Shown piece after piece: positions 14,273-22,291 of a DNA stretch of 32,144 nucleotides. Made by a program: the position numbers and the translations under genes. Below the pieces are notes generated by a model. It was given only the letters and a program-made list of their open reading frames with translations, was not told the DNA's origin and did not search any database. Source of the stretch: an uncultured Thermomicrobiaceae bacterium (lineage in GTDB: Bacteria; Chloroflexota; Chloroflexia; Thermomicrobiales; Thermomicrobiaceae); assembly GCA_938082375.1 (NCBI GenBank), contig CALKCJ010000022.1, positions 1 through 32,144 on the forward strand, given 5' to 3'. Numbering within the stretch: the first letter of the stretch is position 1; every line of letters starts with the position of its first letter.

Positions 14273-14713
14273 ATGCTCGATGCACAGCAGATACAGCAGA
14301 TCATCCCGCATCGTTACCCCTTCCTGCTCGTCGATCGTATCGTCGAGCTCGAATGGGGACAGCGGGCGGTCGGCATCAAGAATGTCAGCGTCAACGAACC
14401 GTTCTTTCAGGGGCATTTTCCTGGTAACCCGATCATGCCTGGCGTGCTGATCGTCGAGGCACTCGCACAGGTCGGCGCGGTCGCGATCCTCGGGATGGAA
14501 GCGCACCGAGGTAAGCTCGCCTTCTTCGCCGGGATCGACCGCATGCGGTTCAAGCGGCCGGTGCGCCCCGGCGACGTGCTCCGACTGGAGGTACAGCTCG
14601 GCAAGATGCGTCGGAACATCGGCACGGGCACAGGCAGAGCGACCGTCGATGGTCAGGTTGTCGCCGAAGGCGAGTTGATGTTCGCGCTGATCACGCCCGA
14701 GACCACCACCTAG
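14273..14713 (+). CDS. fabZ: 3-hydroxyacyl-ACP dehydratase FabZ
   Basis: FabZ removes water from 3-hydroxyacyl-ACP in each cycle of fatty-acid elongation. The 146-residue hot-dog-fold protein starts [20 protein letters not shown], with the catalytic His in [15 protein letters not shown] and the catalytic Glu in IVEALAQ. An ATG 14 codons upstream (14231) is in frame but lacks a ribosome binding site. The ATG at 14273 has GGGAG 6 nt upstream and gives the family length. It heads an operon with four glycosyltransferase genes, the first starting 11 nt after its stop, which links acyl-chain supply to envelope or glycolipid synthesis. Confidence 0.96.
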   Translation: MLDAQQIQQIIPHRYPFLLVDRIVELEWGQRAVGIKNVSVNEPFFQGHFPGNPIMPGVLIVEALAQVGAVAILGMEAHRGKLAFFAGIDRMRFKRPVRPGDVLRLEVQLGKMRRNIGTGTGRATVDGQVVAEGELMFALITPETTT

Positions 14714-14724
14714 GGGACGTCCTG

Positions 14725-15825
14725 ATGAGCCGGCTAGTGACTCGACCGCACCCACGTCCATCTCAGCCACTGTGCCCGGAGCGTATCCTCGTGGTCAAGC
14801 CGTGCTGTCTGGGCGATGTCCTGATGGCGACGCCGGCCATCCGTGCACTGCACGTCGCGTTTCCGCAGGCGAGCATCGACGTGGCAGTGTCAGCGTGGGC
14901 AGCGCCGGTACTCGACGGGAACCCGCGTCTCCGCCGTCTTGTTCCATACCCCGAGCGCCCGACGCTCCGCGCGGTGCTACGGCTGGGGCTGAGACTCAGG
15001 CGCGAGCGTTACGACCTCGGTATCGGGCTCGAACGCTCCCCTCTCGCCAACCTCGTACTCTGGCTGGCCGGCATCCCCGTGCGGGCTGGTATCGATAGCC
15101 ATCGCCGCGGCGTCGGGCTCACCCACCGGGCTCGTCCGCAACCTGGCCAGCACGAGACCGAACTCTATCTCCAGGTGCTCGAACCGCTCGGCATCGCACC
15201 GCAGGGGCTGCACCCTGAATATCTGGTACCACCACAGGCCCAGGAGGCGATCAGTTCCAAGCTCGCTCAACGGGTGGACCAGAGTCGAGCGCACCCGTTG
15301 GTCGTCGTCCACCCGGGCGGGGCGGTCAATCCCGGCGCGACGATGCCAAGCAAACGCTGGCCGCCCGAGCGCTACGCCGCTCTGGTCGACCGCCTGGTGA
15401 CGGAGGTGGGAGCGACCGTCGTGCTCACCGGCAGCTCGTCCGACCGCCAAGCTGTCGAGGCTGTGAAGCATACAGCTCACCGCCCCGTCCTCGACCTGTG
15501 CGGACGGTTAACGCTCCCGGAGCTCGCAGCACTCTGCGCCAGGGCGCAGCTCTTCATCGGCAACGACACTGGAGCAGGCCACTTGGCTGCGGCCGTCGGA
15601 ACCGCCACGGTGACGATCTTCGGACCCACCAGCCCGCTGCAATACCGGCCGCTCGGGCCGAAGAGCCGGGTCTGCGCGCCCGAGGAGAGTTGGGGTCTCC
15701 CGACGGGCATCGACTTGCGCAGCAACCGTCCTGCCCGCCACGCACCTGACATCCGCCAGGTAGCGGTCGACGACGTCTTTGCGGCCTGTACACTCTTGCT
15801 CGACCACGCAGCGTCTCGATGTTGA
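14725..15825 (+). CDS. Glycosyltransferase family 9 protein (heptosyltransferase-like), first copy
   Basis: GT9 enzymes transfer sugars, classically ADP-heptose onto lipid A core. The 366-residue GT-B protein has the N-terminal signature ILVVKPCCLGDVLMATPAIRAL, the middle VVVHPGGAVN with KRWPPERYAAL, and the C-terminal nucleotide-sugar site LFIGNDTGAGHLAAAVGT followed by TIFGPTSP. The C-terminal Cys cluster common in GT9, present in the third copy and partly in the second, is missing here. The real substrate is unknown. A genuine LPS pathway would be surprising in this lineage, so another activated sugar is possible. The ATG follows fabZ by 11 nt. The 3' end overlaps the next gene by 7 bp. 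Confidence 0.88.
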   Translation: MSRLVTRPHPRPSQPLCPERILVVKPCCLGDVLMATPAIRALHVAFPQASIDVAVSAWAAPVLDGNPRLRRLVPYPERPTLRAVLRLGLRLRRERYDLGIGLERSPLANLVLWLAGIPVRAGIDSHRRGVGLTHRARPQPGQHETELYLQVLEPLGIAPQGLHPEYLVPPQAQEAISSKLAQRVDQSRAHPLVVVHPGGAVNPGATMPSKRWPPERYAALVDRLVTEVGATVVLTGSSSDRQAVEAVKHTAHRPVLDLCGRLTLPELAALCARAQLFIGNDTGAGHLAAAVGTATVTIFGPTSPLQYRPLGPKSRVCAPEESWGLPTGIDLRSNRPARHAPDIRQVAVDDVFAACTLLLDHAASRC

Positions 15826-16967
15826 TACGGCGGCTCGCACGCACGACGATTCAGCGCCTGGGAGCAGCCTGGCCTGCTTCACAGACACCTCCAGCCGGCA
15901 ACGAGCTCGTGCTTCTGCGGCCCGATCACCTGGGTGATGTGCTCTTCCTGCTCCCCGCGCTCGAGCGTCTTCGCCGCTCGCTTCCGGCACAACGAGTGGT
16001 GCTCATGGTCGGCCCCTGGAGCCAGGCGGTCGTGGCCCGCAACCCGCACGTCGACGAGATCCTCATTGTGCCGTTCCCAGGGTTCACCCGGACGCGGCCC
16101 TCGAACCCGCTTGCTCCCTACCGTGAACTGCGCCGTCAGGCGGCGCGCCTGCGCCGTCGCGGGCCGCTGGCGGCCGTGATCCTGCGTGACGACCACTGGT
16201 GGGGAGCCTGGCTGGCCCGCGCCGCAGGCATCCCCATCCGTGTCGGCACCGATCACCCCGCGGTGCGCCCGTATCTCACGCATCCGGTTCGCCTGGCCAC
16301 GCTCCACGGGGTCGAGCGGAACTGTGAGATCCTCGACGCCACAATTCGACTGCTGGGGGGGCAGCCACCGCCCATGCCAGTGAAGCCGGGGGTTGCCCCG
16401 TTGGTCTGGCACCCCTGGCCGGAAGCCGAGGCGGAAGCCCGACGCTTAATCCGCGAGGCCCGCATCGACCGGCCATACGTTGTGATACACCCCGGTGCCG
16501 GCGCTCCGGTCAAGCGCTGGCCCGCGGCACGCTGGGTCACTGTCGGCCGCCGCCTCACCGCAGCCGGGTGGGCACTCGTGCTGACCGGCGGGCCTGACGA
16601 GCGCGAGCTAGTCGAGGCGATCCGCCAGGGCATTGGCGAGGCAGCGGTCTCGCTAGCCGGACGCACGCCGCTCCCGGTACTGGCCGAAATTCTCCGCGGC
16701 GCCCGGCTGGTCATCGGCCCCGATGCCGGGCCACTCCACTTAGCAGTCGCGGTCGGAGCGCCAACCATCCACCTGTTTGGGCCTAGCCAACCGGAACACT
16801 TCCGCCCATGGGGCGACCCGCGCCGACATCGGGTGCTGGACGCGGGCTGGCGATGCCCGCGCTGTGGCGACCTCAGCCCGGAGCGACCGGAAGGAGCCGG
16901 GTGTATGCTCGCGGTCTCGACCGAGCACGTGCTCGCCACCTGCTGGGAACTCCTCGGCGATGCCTGA
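15819..16967 (+). CDS. Glycosyltransferase family 9 protein, second copy
   Basis: The 382-residue GT-B protein has the same plan as its neighbour: LVLLRPDHLGDVLFLLPALERL near the N-terminus, VVIHPGAGAPVKRWPAARW, and the donor site LVIGPDAGPLHLAVAVGAPTIHLFGPS. Near the C-terminus lies a CPRC motif and a further Cys, as in many GT9 proteins. The first 25 residues are basic and may touch the membrane. The donor and acceptor cannot be told from sequence. The start codon overlaps the previous stop, and the last 8 bp overlap the GT4 gene, so translation is coupled across the cluster. Confidence 0.88.
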   Translation: MLIRRLARTTIQRLGAAWPASQTPPAGNELVLLRPDHLGDVLFLLPALERLRRSLPAQRVVLMVGPWSQAVVARNPHVDEILIVPFPGFTRTRPSNPLAPYRELRRQAARLRRRGPLAAVILRDDHWWGAWLARAAGIPIRVGTDHPAVRPYLTHPVRLATLHGVERNCEILDATIRLLGGQPPPMPVKPGVAPLVWHPWPEAEAEARRLIREARIDRPYVVIHPGAGAPVKRWPAARWVTVGRRLTAAGWALVLTGGPDERELVEAIRQGIGEAAVSLAGRTPLPVLAEILRGARLVIGPDAGPLHLAVAVGAPTIHLFGPSQPEHFRPWGDPRRHRVLDAGWRCPRCGDLSPERPEGAGCMLAVSTEHVLATCWELLGDA

Positions 16968-18090
16968 CCGCTCGCTCTGCATCGGCATCGACGCCAGCCG
17001 GATCTGGCCGGGACGGCTTACCGGCACCGAGCGCTACTCGCTGCGCATCACCGAGGCCTTGCTCACGGTCGGCACCGAGCACCGGTATCGCCTGTACCTC
17101 AATCGGGAGAAGGCCGTGCCGATCGCGCTTCCGCCACACGCCGAGCTGTGCTCGATCCCTTTCCCTCGGCTGTGGACGCACGCGCGCCTCTCGGTCGAGC
17201 TCCGGCGGCGCCCAGTCGACGTGCTGTTCGTGCCCGCGCACGTGGTTCCCCTCTTCGCTCCCGGGCCGGTGGTCGTGACGATCCACGATCTCGGCTACCG
17301 CTACGAGCCGGAGGCGCACCCCTGGCTCAGCAGGCTCTACCTCGAGTGGTCGACGCGCTGGAGCGCCCGGCGCGCCACCCGCGTCATCGCGATCTCGGAA
17401 ACGACCCGTAATGACCTGCTCCGGTACTACCGTGTTCCGGAGGAGAAGATCCGAGTCATCTCACACGGAGTCGATCCGCACTTCACGCCACAGCCCCTGG
17501 AGGCGCAGCACAGGGCTCGGAGCCGATATAGGCTTAACGGGCCGTACGTGCTCTCTGTAGGCACGATCCAGCCGCGCAAGAACCTGGTACGGCTCGTGCG
17601 CGCGTTCGAACGGCTGGCTGACTATGAGCCAGATCTCGAGCTCGTGTTGGCCGGCAGTCGTGGCTGGCTCGCGGAACCGATCGAACAGGCGGTCGCAACC
17701 AGCCGTCATAGCCAGCGCATCCGCCTGCTTGGCTACGTCCCGGAAGACGACCTGCCTGCCCTCTATAGCGCTGCGTCGGTCTTCACGCTGCCTTCGCTCT
17801 ACGAGGGCTTCGGCCTGCCGGCTCTGGAGGCGATGGCGTGCGGCATCCCGGTCGTCGTGTCCGCTCGGGGCGCCCTGCCGGAGATCGCCGGGCCGGCGCT
17901 CCTGGTCGACCCCCTCGACGTCGATGCCCTCGCCGCAGCGCTCCGGCAGGCGCTCGACCCGGGCGTGCGCCAGCAGCTCGCCGCCGCGGGGCTCGAACAC
18001 GCGCGGCGCTTTCGCTGGGAGGCAGCAGGGCGTACTACGCTGGACGTGCTCGAAGAGGCGGCCAGCCTCGGTCATCGGAGCGCGACGTGA
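16960..18090 (+). CDS. Glycosyltransferase family 4 protein (mannosyltransferase-like)
   Basis: The 376-residue retaining GT-B enzyme starts LCIGIDASRIWPGRLTGTER, the pattern of family 4 enzymes that use GDP-mannose or similar donors. The central VVTIHDLGYRYEP and the C-terminal EX7E motif (Glu282 and Glu290, in YEGFGLPALEAMACG) are intact, with VGTIQPRKNL before it. The acceptor could be a lipid or polysaccharide. The frame stays open upstream to 16777, but ATG 16960 fits the family N-terminus and overlaps the preceding stop (ATGCCTGA). The stop overlaps the next GTG by 4 bp. Confidence 0.9.
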   Translation: MPDRSLCIGIDASRIWPGRLTGTERYSLRITEALLTVGTEHRYRLYLNREKAVPIALPPHAELCSIPFPRLWTHARLSVELRRRPVDVLFVPAHVVPLFAPGPVVVTIHDLGYRYEPEAHPWLSRLYLEWSTRWSARRATRVIAISETTRNDLLRYYRVPEEKIRVISHGVDPHFTPQPLEAQHRARSRYRLNGPYVLSVGTIQPRKNLVRLVRAFERLADYEPDLELVLAGSRGWLAEPIEQAVATSRHSQRIRLLGYVPEDDLPALYSAASVFTLPSLYEGFGLPALEAMACGIPVVVSARGALPEIAGPALLVDPLDVDALAAALRQALDPGVRQQLAAAGLEHARRFRWEAAGRTTLDVLEEAASLGHRSAT

Positions 18091-19277
18091 TCCCGAGCCA
18101 CCGGTTTCAGCGGTTCATTGTCATAAAACTGGCCGATCTCGGCGACGCTGTGCTCGCGTTACCGGCGCTGCAAGCGCTGCGGCAGACCTATCCCCATGCC
18201 TGGGTCGAAGTGCTTACGACACCGGTAGGGAGCCAAGTCTTCCGGTTGAGTCCGGCCGTCGACGGGGTCATCGTCCTGGAAAAGAACCGCTACGACCGGC
18301 CGACTCAGGCCCTCGACCCGCGGGGCTGGCTCCCGCTCCTGCGCCTGGCCGTACGTCTGCGCCGTGGGCGGTACGACGCCGCAATCCTGCTCCACCACCT
18401 GACCTTGCCGTTCGGCCGGGTCAAGTATCGTGCCCTACTGCTGGCCACCGGCGCGCCGGTGCGAGCCGGCCTCGACAACGGCACGGGCACCTTTCTCTCC
18501 CACACGGTGCCGGATCTAGGCTTCGGATCCAAGCCCGAGTGGCAGTACGCGCTCGACGTCGTGAAGACAGTCGGCGTCGTTGGCGACGGCGGCCCACCGC
18601 GGCTCGCGCTGCCAGACGAGGCGCGCCAGGAGGCAGCGGCACTGCTTAGCGCTCATTCCGGTGCCGGCCCGCTGGTCGTGCTTCACCCTGGCGTCGGGCC
18701 GTACGGCCCGGGGCGTGCCTGGGCGCCCGAGCGCTTCGGGGCGCTCGCCCGTGGCCTGCTGGCCGCTGGTTGCCGGGTCGTGGTCACCGGAACCGAGCGG
18801 GAGCGGCCGCTCGCCGGCCCTACCCTCGCCGTCGACGGCGTGCTCGACCTGATCGGGCGAACAGGGGTGGCGACCCTCGCGGGCGTGCTCGAGCGAGCCA
18901 AGCTGGTCATCGGGGCCGACAGCGGGGTGCTCCATCTGGCGACCGCGGTCGGCGCGCCGGTGCTCGCGATCTTCGGCCCGTCCAACGTCGCCGCCTGGGC
19001 ACCCTACGGCGCCCGCATCCAGCGCGTCGACGATCGACCACCGGCGGCGTTCAGCGTGGCCCTGCACGCTGGCCTGCCCTGCTCGCCGTGCTTCTATGTC
19101 GGCTATCGCCTGGGCCGACCTACGGGATGCCAGCGGCGAACCTGTCTGGACATGATCGCTCCCGAGGTGGTGCTCCGCACCGCGCTGGCGCTGCTGGCCG
19201 ACTCTGGGAAAGGTGGGACGGGCACGACCTCGCCTTCAGCGGACGAAAGAAGCGCCTGGCAGGACAACACAAATTGA
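18087..19277 (+). CDS. Glycosyltransferase family 9 protein, third copy
   Basis: This is a 396-residue GT9 protein: FIVIKLADLGDAVLALPALQAL, VVLHPGVGPYGPGRAW, LVIGADSGVLHLATAVGAPVLAIFGPSN, and a C-terminal Cys cluster (PCSPCFYVGYRLG, then two more Cys) typical of the family. The frame is open upstream to 17838, but the GTG at 18087 overlaps the GT4 stop (GTGA), has GGAG upstream and gives the normal N-terminus. The last 25 residues are polar and look non-conserved. It is the last gene of the fabZ operon. The ino1 promoter overlaps its stop codon. Confidence 0.88.
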   Translation: MIPSHRFQRFIVIKLADLGDAVLALPALQALRQTYPHAWVEVLTTPVGSQVFRLSPAVDGVIVLEKNRYDRPTQALDPRGWLPLLRLAVRLRRGRYDAAILLHHLTLPFGRVKYRALLLATGAPVRAGLDNGTGTFLSHTVPDLGFGSKPEWQYALDVVKTVGVVGDGGPPRLALPDEARQEAAALLSAHSGAGPLVVLHPGVGPYGPGRAWAPERFGALARGLLAAGCRVVVTGTERERPLAGPTLAVDGVLDLIGRTGVATLAGVLERAKLVIGADSGVLHLATAVGAPVLAIFGPSNVAAWAPYGARIQRVDDRPPAAFSVALHAGLPCSPCFYVGYRLGRPTGCQRRTCLDMIAPEVVLRTALALLADSGKGGTGTTSPSADERSAWQDNTN

Positions 19278-19303
19278 CGATGCATTCTGCCGGGCCGTAG
19301 AAT
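19274..19303 (+). promoter_or_regulatory. Promoter of ino1
   Basis: TTGACG (19274-19279), an 18-nt spacer and TAGAAT (19298-19303), both close to consensus. The -35 overlaps the stop codon of the third GT9 gene. The leader to the ino1 start is about 75 nt. Confidence 0.7.
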
Positions 19304-19382
19304 GAGTCAGATATGACGGCGTCGCCAGCGGCCAGCCCGGGCGGTAGCAGTGGCGGCATGGAGAGAGGATCGTGGGGGAGCT

Positions 19383-20495
19383 GTGGGCAACAAGAAGATC
19401 CGCGTAGCGATCATCGGCGTCGGCAATTGCGCCTCGTCACTGGTACAAGGTGTCCATTACTACCGGCATGCCGATCCCAACCAGTTCGTCCCTGGCCTGA
19501 TGCATGTTGACCTCGGCGGCTACCATGTCGGCGACATTGAGTTCACCGCCGCCTTCGACATCGACGCGAACAAGGTCGGCAAAGATCTCTCCGAGGCGAT
19601 CTTCACCCCGCCGAACAACACCTACAAGTTCAGCGACGTACCCTATCTGGGCGTGCCGGTCTACCGCGGCATGACCCACGACGGGCTGGGCAAGTACCTC
19701 TCGCAGATTATCAAGAAGGCCCCTGGCCCCACGGCCGACATCGTCGGCATCCTCAAGGAAACGCAGACCGATGTGGTCGTCAACTACCTCCCGGTCGGCA
19801 GCGAGATGGCGACCAAGTGGTATGTCGAGCAGGTACTCGATGCCGGGTGCGCCTTCGTCAACTGTATTCCGGTCTTCATCGCCCGCGAGGAGTACTGGCA
19901 GAAGCGCTTCCGGGAGCGCGGACTGCCAGTGATCGGCGACGACATCAAGAGCCAAGTGGGCGCGACCATCACGCACCGGGTGCTGACACGACTGTTCGCT
20001 GACCGCGGCGTGCGGATCGACCGGACGTACCAGCTCAACTTCGGCGGCAATACCGACTTTCTCAACATGCTCGAGCGCGAGCGACTCGAGTCGAAGAAAA
20101 TCTCCAAGACCAACGCTGTGCTGAGCCAGCTCGACTACCCGATTCCCGAAGAGAACATCCACGTGGGCCCGAGCGACTACATCCCCTGGCTCCAGGATCG
20201 CAAGTGGTGTCACATCCGGATCGAAGGCACTACCTTCGGCGACGTGCCGATCAACCTCGAGCTAAAGCTCGAGGTCTGGGACTCCCCGAATTCGGCCGGC
20301 GTAGTGATCGACGCTATCCGCTGCGCGAAGCTTGCGCTCGACGCCGGTATCAGCGGCGCCCTCATCGGTCCGAGCGCCTACTTCATGAAGTCGCCGCCCG
20401 TACAGTACCGTGATGAAGAGGCGCGGGAGATGGTCGAGGCGTTCATCCGGGAGACCGCTGCCCAGCGCGAGCGCTACATCCCGGCCGAGAGTTGA
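19383..20495 (+). CDS. ino1: myo-Inositol-1-phosphate synthase
   Basis: This enzyme converts glucose 6-phosphate to inositol 1-phosphate with bound NAD, the entry to phosphatidylinositol and inositol solutes. The 370-residue protein is the short actinobacterial/archaeal type. It has the NAD-binding loop [17 protein letters not shown], the central [14 protein letters not shown] with the active-site Lys, [21 protein letters not shown] and the C-terminal [25 protein letters not shown]. The GTG at 19383 follows GGGGGAG closely and gives the usual NKKIRVAI start. A GTG at 19350 would add an unlikely 11 residues. Own promoter and terminator. Two acyltransferase homologues follow, reminiscent of phosphatidylinositol mannoside genes. 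Confidence 0.96.
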   Translation: MGNKKIRVAIIGVGNCASSLVQGVHYYRHADPNQFVPGLMHVDLGGYHVGDIEFTAAFDIDANKVGKDLSEAIFTPPNNTYKFSDVPYLGVPVYRGMTHDGLGKYLSQIIKKAPGPTADIVGILKETQTDVVVNYLPVGSEMATKWYVEQVLDAGCAFVNCIPVFIAREEYWQKRFRERGLPVIGDDIKSQVGATITHRVLTRLFADRGVRIDRTYQLNFGGNTDFLNMLERERLESKKISKTNAVLSQLDYPIPEENIHVGPSDYIPWLQDRKWCHIRIEGTTFGDVPINLELKLEVWDSPNSAGVVIDAIRCAKLALDAGISGALIGPSAYFMKSPPVQYRDEEAREMVEAFIRETAAQRERYIPAES

Positions 20496-20517
20496 GTCAA
20501 GCACAGCTCTGCAACCT

Positions 20518-20550
20518 GGGGCAGCGGGTCTCGCCCGCTGCCCCTTTCAT
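20518..20550 (+). terminator. Strong intrinsic terminator after ino1
   Basis: GGGGCAGCGGG (20518-20528), loop TCTCG, CCCGCTGCCCC (20534-20544), then TTTCATTCT: a perfect 11-bp GC-rich stem followed by a T-rich run. It lies 22 nt after the ino1 stop and only 14-17 nt before the next start codon, so it may also limit read-through into the acyltransferase genes. Confidence 0.85.
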
Positions 20551-20564
20551 TCTCGAGGGCACCG

Positions 20565-21224
20565 ATGATGGGCAAGTCGAGCGACCTTGAAGCGGCCATC
20601 CGACTGAACCTGTCGTACGTGCTTCACGAGCCGTCGACGAGCCAGGTCACCAGTGCGCTGGTGCGGCAGGTACTCGCCAACCGGCGCCGGATTGCCGCTG
20701 CGACAAGGCATCTGAGTATGCTCCCCGACCTCGCGCTGCTGACGCGCGTCGTGCCGAGGGATCCCCACCGGCTATGGGAGGTGCAGGCTGAGCCCCCTCA
20801 CACGCTGCTCACGCTACACCTCGGCGCTTGGCCCCTCCTCGGCCGGGTCGTCGCGCTCCACCTGGGCCAGCAACAGCCACCGGCGGCGCTCTACCTCCTG
20901 GACGACGAGCCGGTAGGACATGGCCTCGACTTGTCCCTCTTCCGGGCGTCCGCGCACCTCGCGCTGCCACCCGCCGCCCTCCTCAGGAGACATCCTTCCT
21001 GTTTTGCTACACTGGTGTTCCGCCCTGGCTGGCGCACGCTCCTTCTCGATCTCACCCCGCTCACTGCAGATCCGATCGAGGCATGGGAGCAGTGGGCTAC
21101 CTCGCTGACCTCGGCGCTGGAAGCGGCTCTTCGCGACTTCTGCGACCAGTGGCTCGGTCGGCGTGCGCTCTGGGAGGTTGCAGCCGAACGGGCATTGCCG
21201 GAGTTTTGTGCGGAGGGGGGCTGA
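20565..21224 (+). CDS. Short, divergent LpxL/PatA-like acyltransferase homologue, probably lacking activity
   Basis: The 219-residue protein is not confidently recognised. Its layout suggests a shortened relative of the lipid A/PIM acyltransferase family: an N-terminal helical segment with NLSYVL, then LLTLHLGAWPLLGRVVALHLG, which lines up with the HX4D/E active-site block of the next gene, then hydrophobic strands and a C-terminal EAALRDFCDQW helix. The family is usually near 300 residues. The acidic residue of the motif is Pro here (H-LGAW-P). It may be a non-catalytic partner of the downstream protein. ATG at 20565 with GAGGG 5 nt upstream. Its stop is 2 nt before the next start, so the two are tightly coupled. 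Confidence 0.6.
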   Translation: MMGKSSDLEAAIRLNLSYVLHEPSTSQVTSALVRQVLANRRRIAAATRHLSMLPDLALLTRVVPRDPHRLWEVQAEPPHTLLTLHLGAWPLLGRVVALHLGQQQPPAALYLLDDEPVGHGLDLSLFRASAHLALPPAALLRRHPSCFATLVFRPGWRTLLLDLTPLTADPIEAWEQWATSLTSALEAALRDFCDQWLGRRALWEVAAERALPEFCAEGG

Positions 21225-21226
21225 GC

Positions 21227-22177
21227 ATGTGGCTGCTGTGGGCGATGCGAGCCGGCGCCTTGCTCACCCCGATCGTCCCCGCGCGAGCAGGCTACTGGAT
21301 CTGCCGGGTGATCGGCCTGCTGGTCTACCTGCTCAAGGTGCGCACTCGCGCTGCCGTCCTCGACAACCTGCGCCACGTGGCTCCCAAGCGGGGCTGGCTT
21401 TGGCGACAACGCCAGGCCCTTCGGGTGTTCATCACCGCCACGACGAACTATTACGACCTCTTGCGTCTGCGCTCAGTCGACCGCGAGCGGCTGAGCGAAC
21501 TCATCGAGGTCTACGGCTGGCCACACCTCAAGGCTGCGCTCGCTCGTGGTAAGGGCGTCATCGTGCTGTCCGCCCATCTGGGGAACTTCAATGTGGTCGC
21601 GCAGTATCCGGCGGCCCTCGGGCTGCAGGCCGCCGTCATCGCCGAGCAGGTACAGCCCCCTGCGCTCTTCCGCTACTTCACCAGGCTGCGATCGGCGATG
21701 GGCATCAGGGTGCTTCCGCCAGCCGCTGGCTCGGTACTGCCGATCCTGCGGCTCCTGCGCCGCAACGGGCTCCTCCTCGTCGCTGGCGACCGCGATGTCA
21801 CCGGCAATTCGCGCCCGGTTCACTTTTTCGATGCCCCGGCTTCTCTGCCGGTGGGGCCGGTCGTGCTGGCCCTGCGGACGGGCGCGACGCTCCTGCCAGC
21901 CTATACCCTGCGTCGATCGACCCGGAAGTCGGTCGTCTTCATCGAGGCCCCGCTCGAGCTGGTACGCACAGGCGACGAGGAACGCGATCTCGACGAGAAC
22001 CTGCGGCGTGTGGCGCGCGCACTGGAGCGGATGATTAGCGCCGATCCAGGCCAATGGTCGGTACTCCAGCGCGTCTGGCAACGGCCACTCGAAGAAGTCG
22101 TTCCGCAAGGCGAAGCGATCGGCGAGATCCCGCCAGAGGTGGCGCAGCTCCCCATCGAGGAAGTCACCAGAGGCTGA
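21227..22177 (+). CDS. LpxL/HtrB/PatA-family lysophospholipid acyltransferase homologue
   Basis: Family members move acyl chains to lipid A, phosphatidylinositol mannosides or other glycolipids at the inner membrane. The 316-residue protein has an N-terminal hydrophobic segment (about 1-35), VLDNLRHVAPKRG, the active-site block VIVLSAHLGNFNVVAQYPAALG, and downstream LLLVAGDRDVTGNSRPVHFFDAPASLPVGPVVLALRTGA, as in the family. The catalytic motif is normally H-X4-D/E. Here it is H-LGNF-N, with Asn (codon AAT) where Asp or Glu is expected. GGAGGGGGG precedes the ATG at 21227. The frame is open further upstream to 20828, but that would overlap the preceding gene. Position beside ino1 suggests inositol-lipid acylation, which is inference. 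Confidence 0.82.
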   Translation: MWLLWAMRAGALLTPIVPARAGYWICRVIGLLVYLLKVRTRAAVLDNLRHVAPKRGWLWRQRQALRVFITATTNYYDLLRLRSVDRERLSELIEVYGWPHLKAALARGKGVIVLSAHLGNFNVVAQYPAALGLQAAVIAEQVQPPALFRYFTRLRSAMGIRVLPPAAGSVLPILRLLRRNGLLLVAGDRDVTGNSRPVHFFDAPASLPVGPVVLALRTGATLLPAYTLRRSTRKSVVFIEAPLELVRTGDEERDLDENLRRVARALERMISADPGQWSVLQRVWQRPLEEVVPQGEAIGEIPPEVAQLPIEEVTRG

Positions 22178-22234
22178 CCTTCCGCCCCCTGCCAGCCCGT
22201 CACAACTGCGATTTCGGCACCACCAAGCCCAACG

Positions 22235-22243
22235 TGGTAAAAT
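22235..22243 (+). promoter_or_regulatory. Extended -10 promoter of gyrA
   Basis: TGG followed by TAAAAT (22238-22243). No good -35 is visible at the right distance. It is about 48 nt upstream of the gyrA GTG, in the 114-bp gap after the acyltransferase gene. Confidence 0.5.
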
Positions 22244-22291
22244 CAGGCGGTACGTTCTACGACCGGGGCGACCGGCGAGGGAGTTACAACC

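Noticed and set aside
20565-21224. Shorter acyltransferase-like gene as a pseudogene of its neighbour
   Set aside because: It has an intact frame, a good ribosome binding site and a 2-nt junction with the next gene, so it looks like a maintained divergent protein and not a decaying copy.
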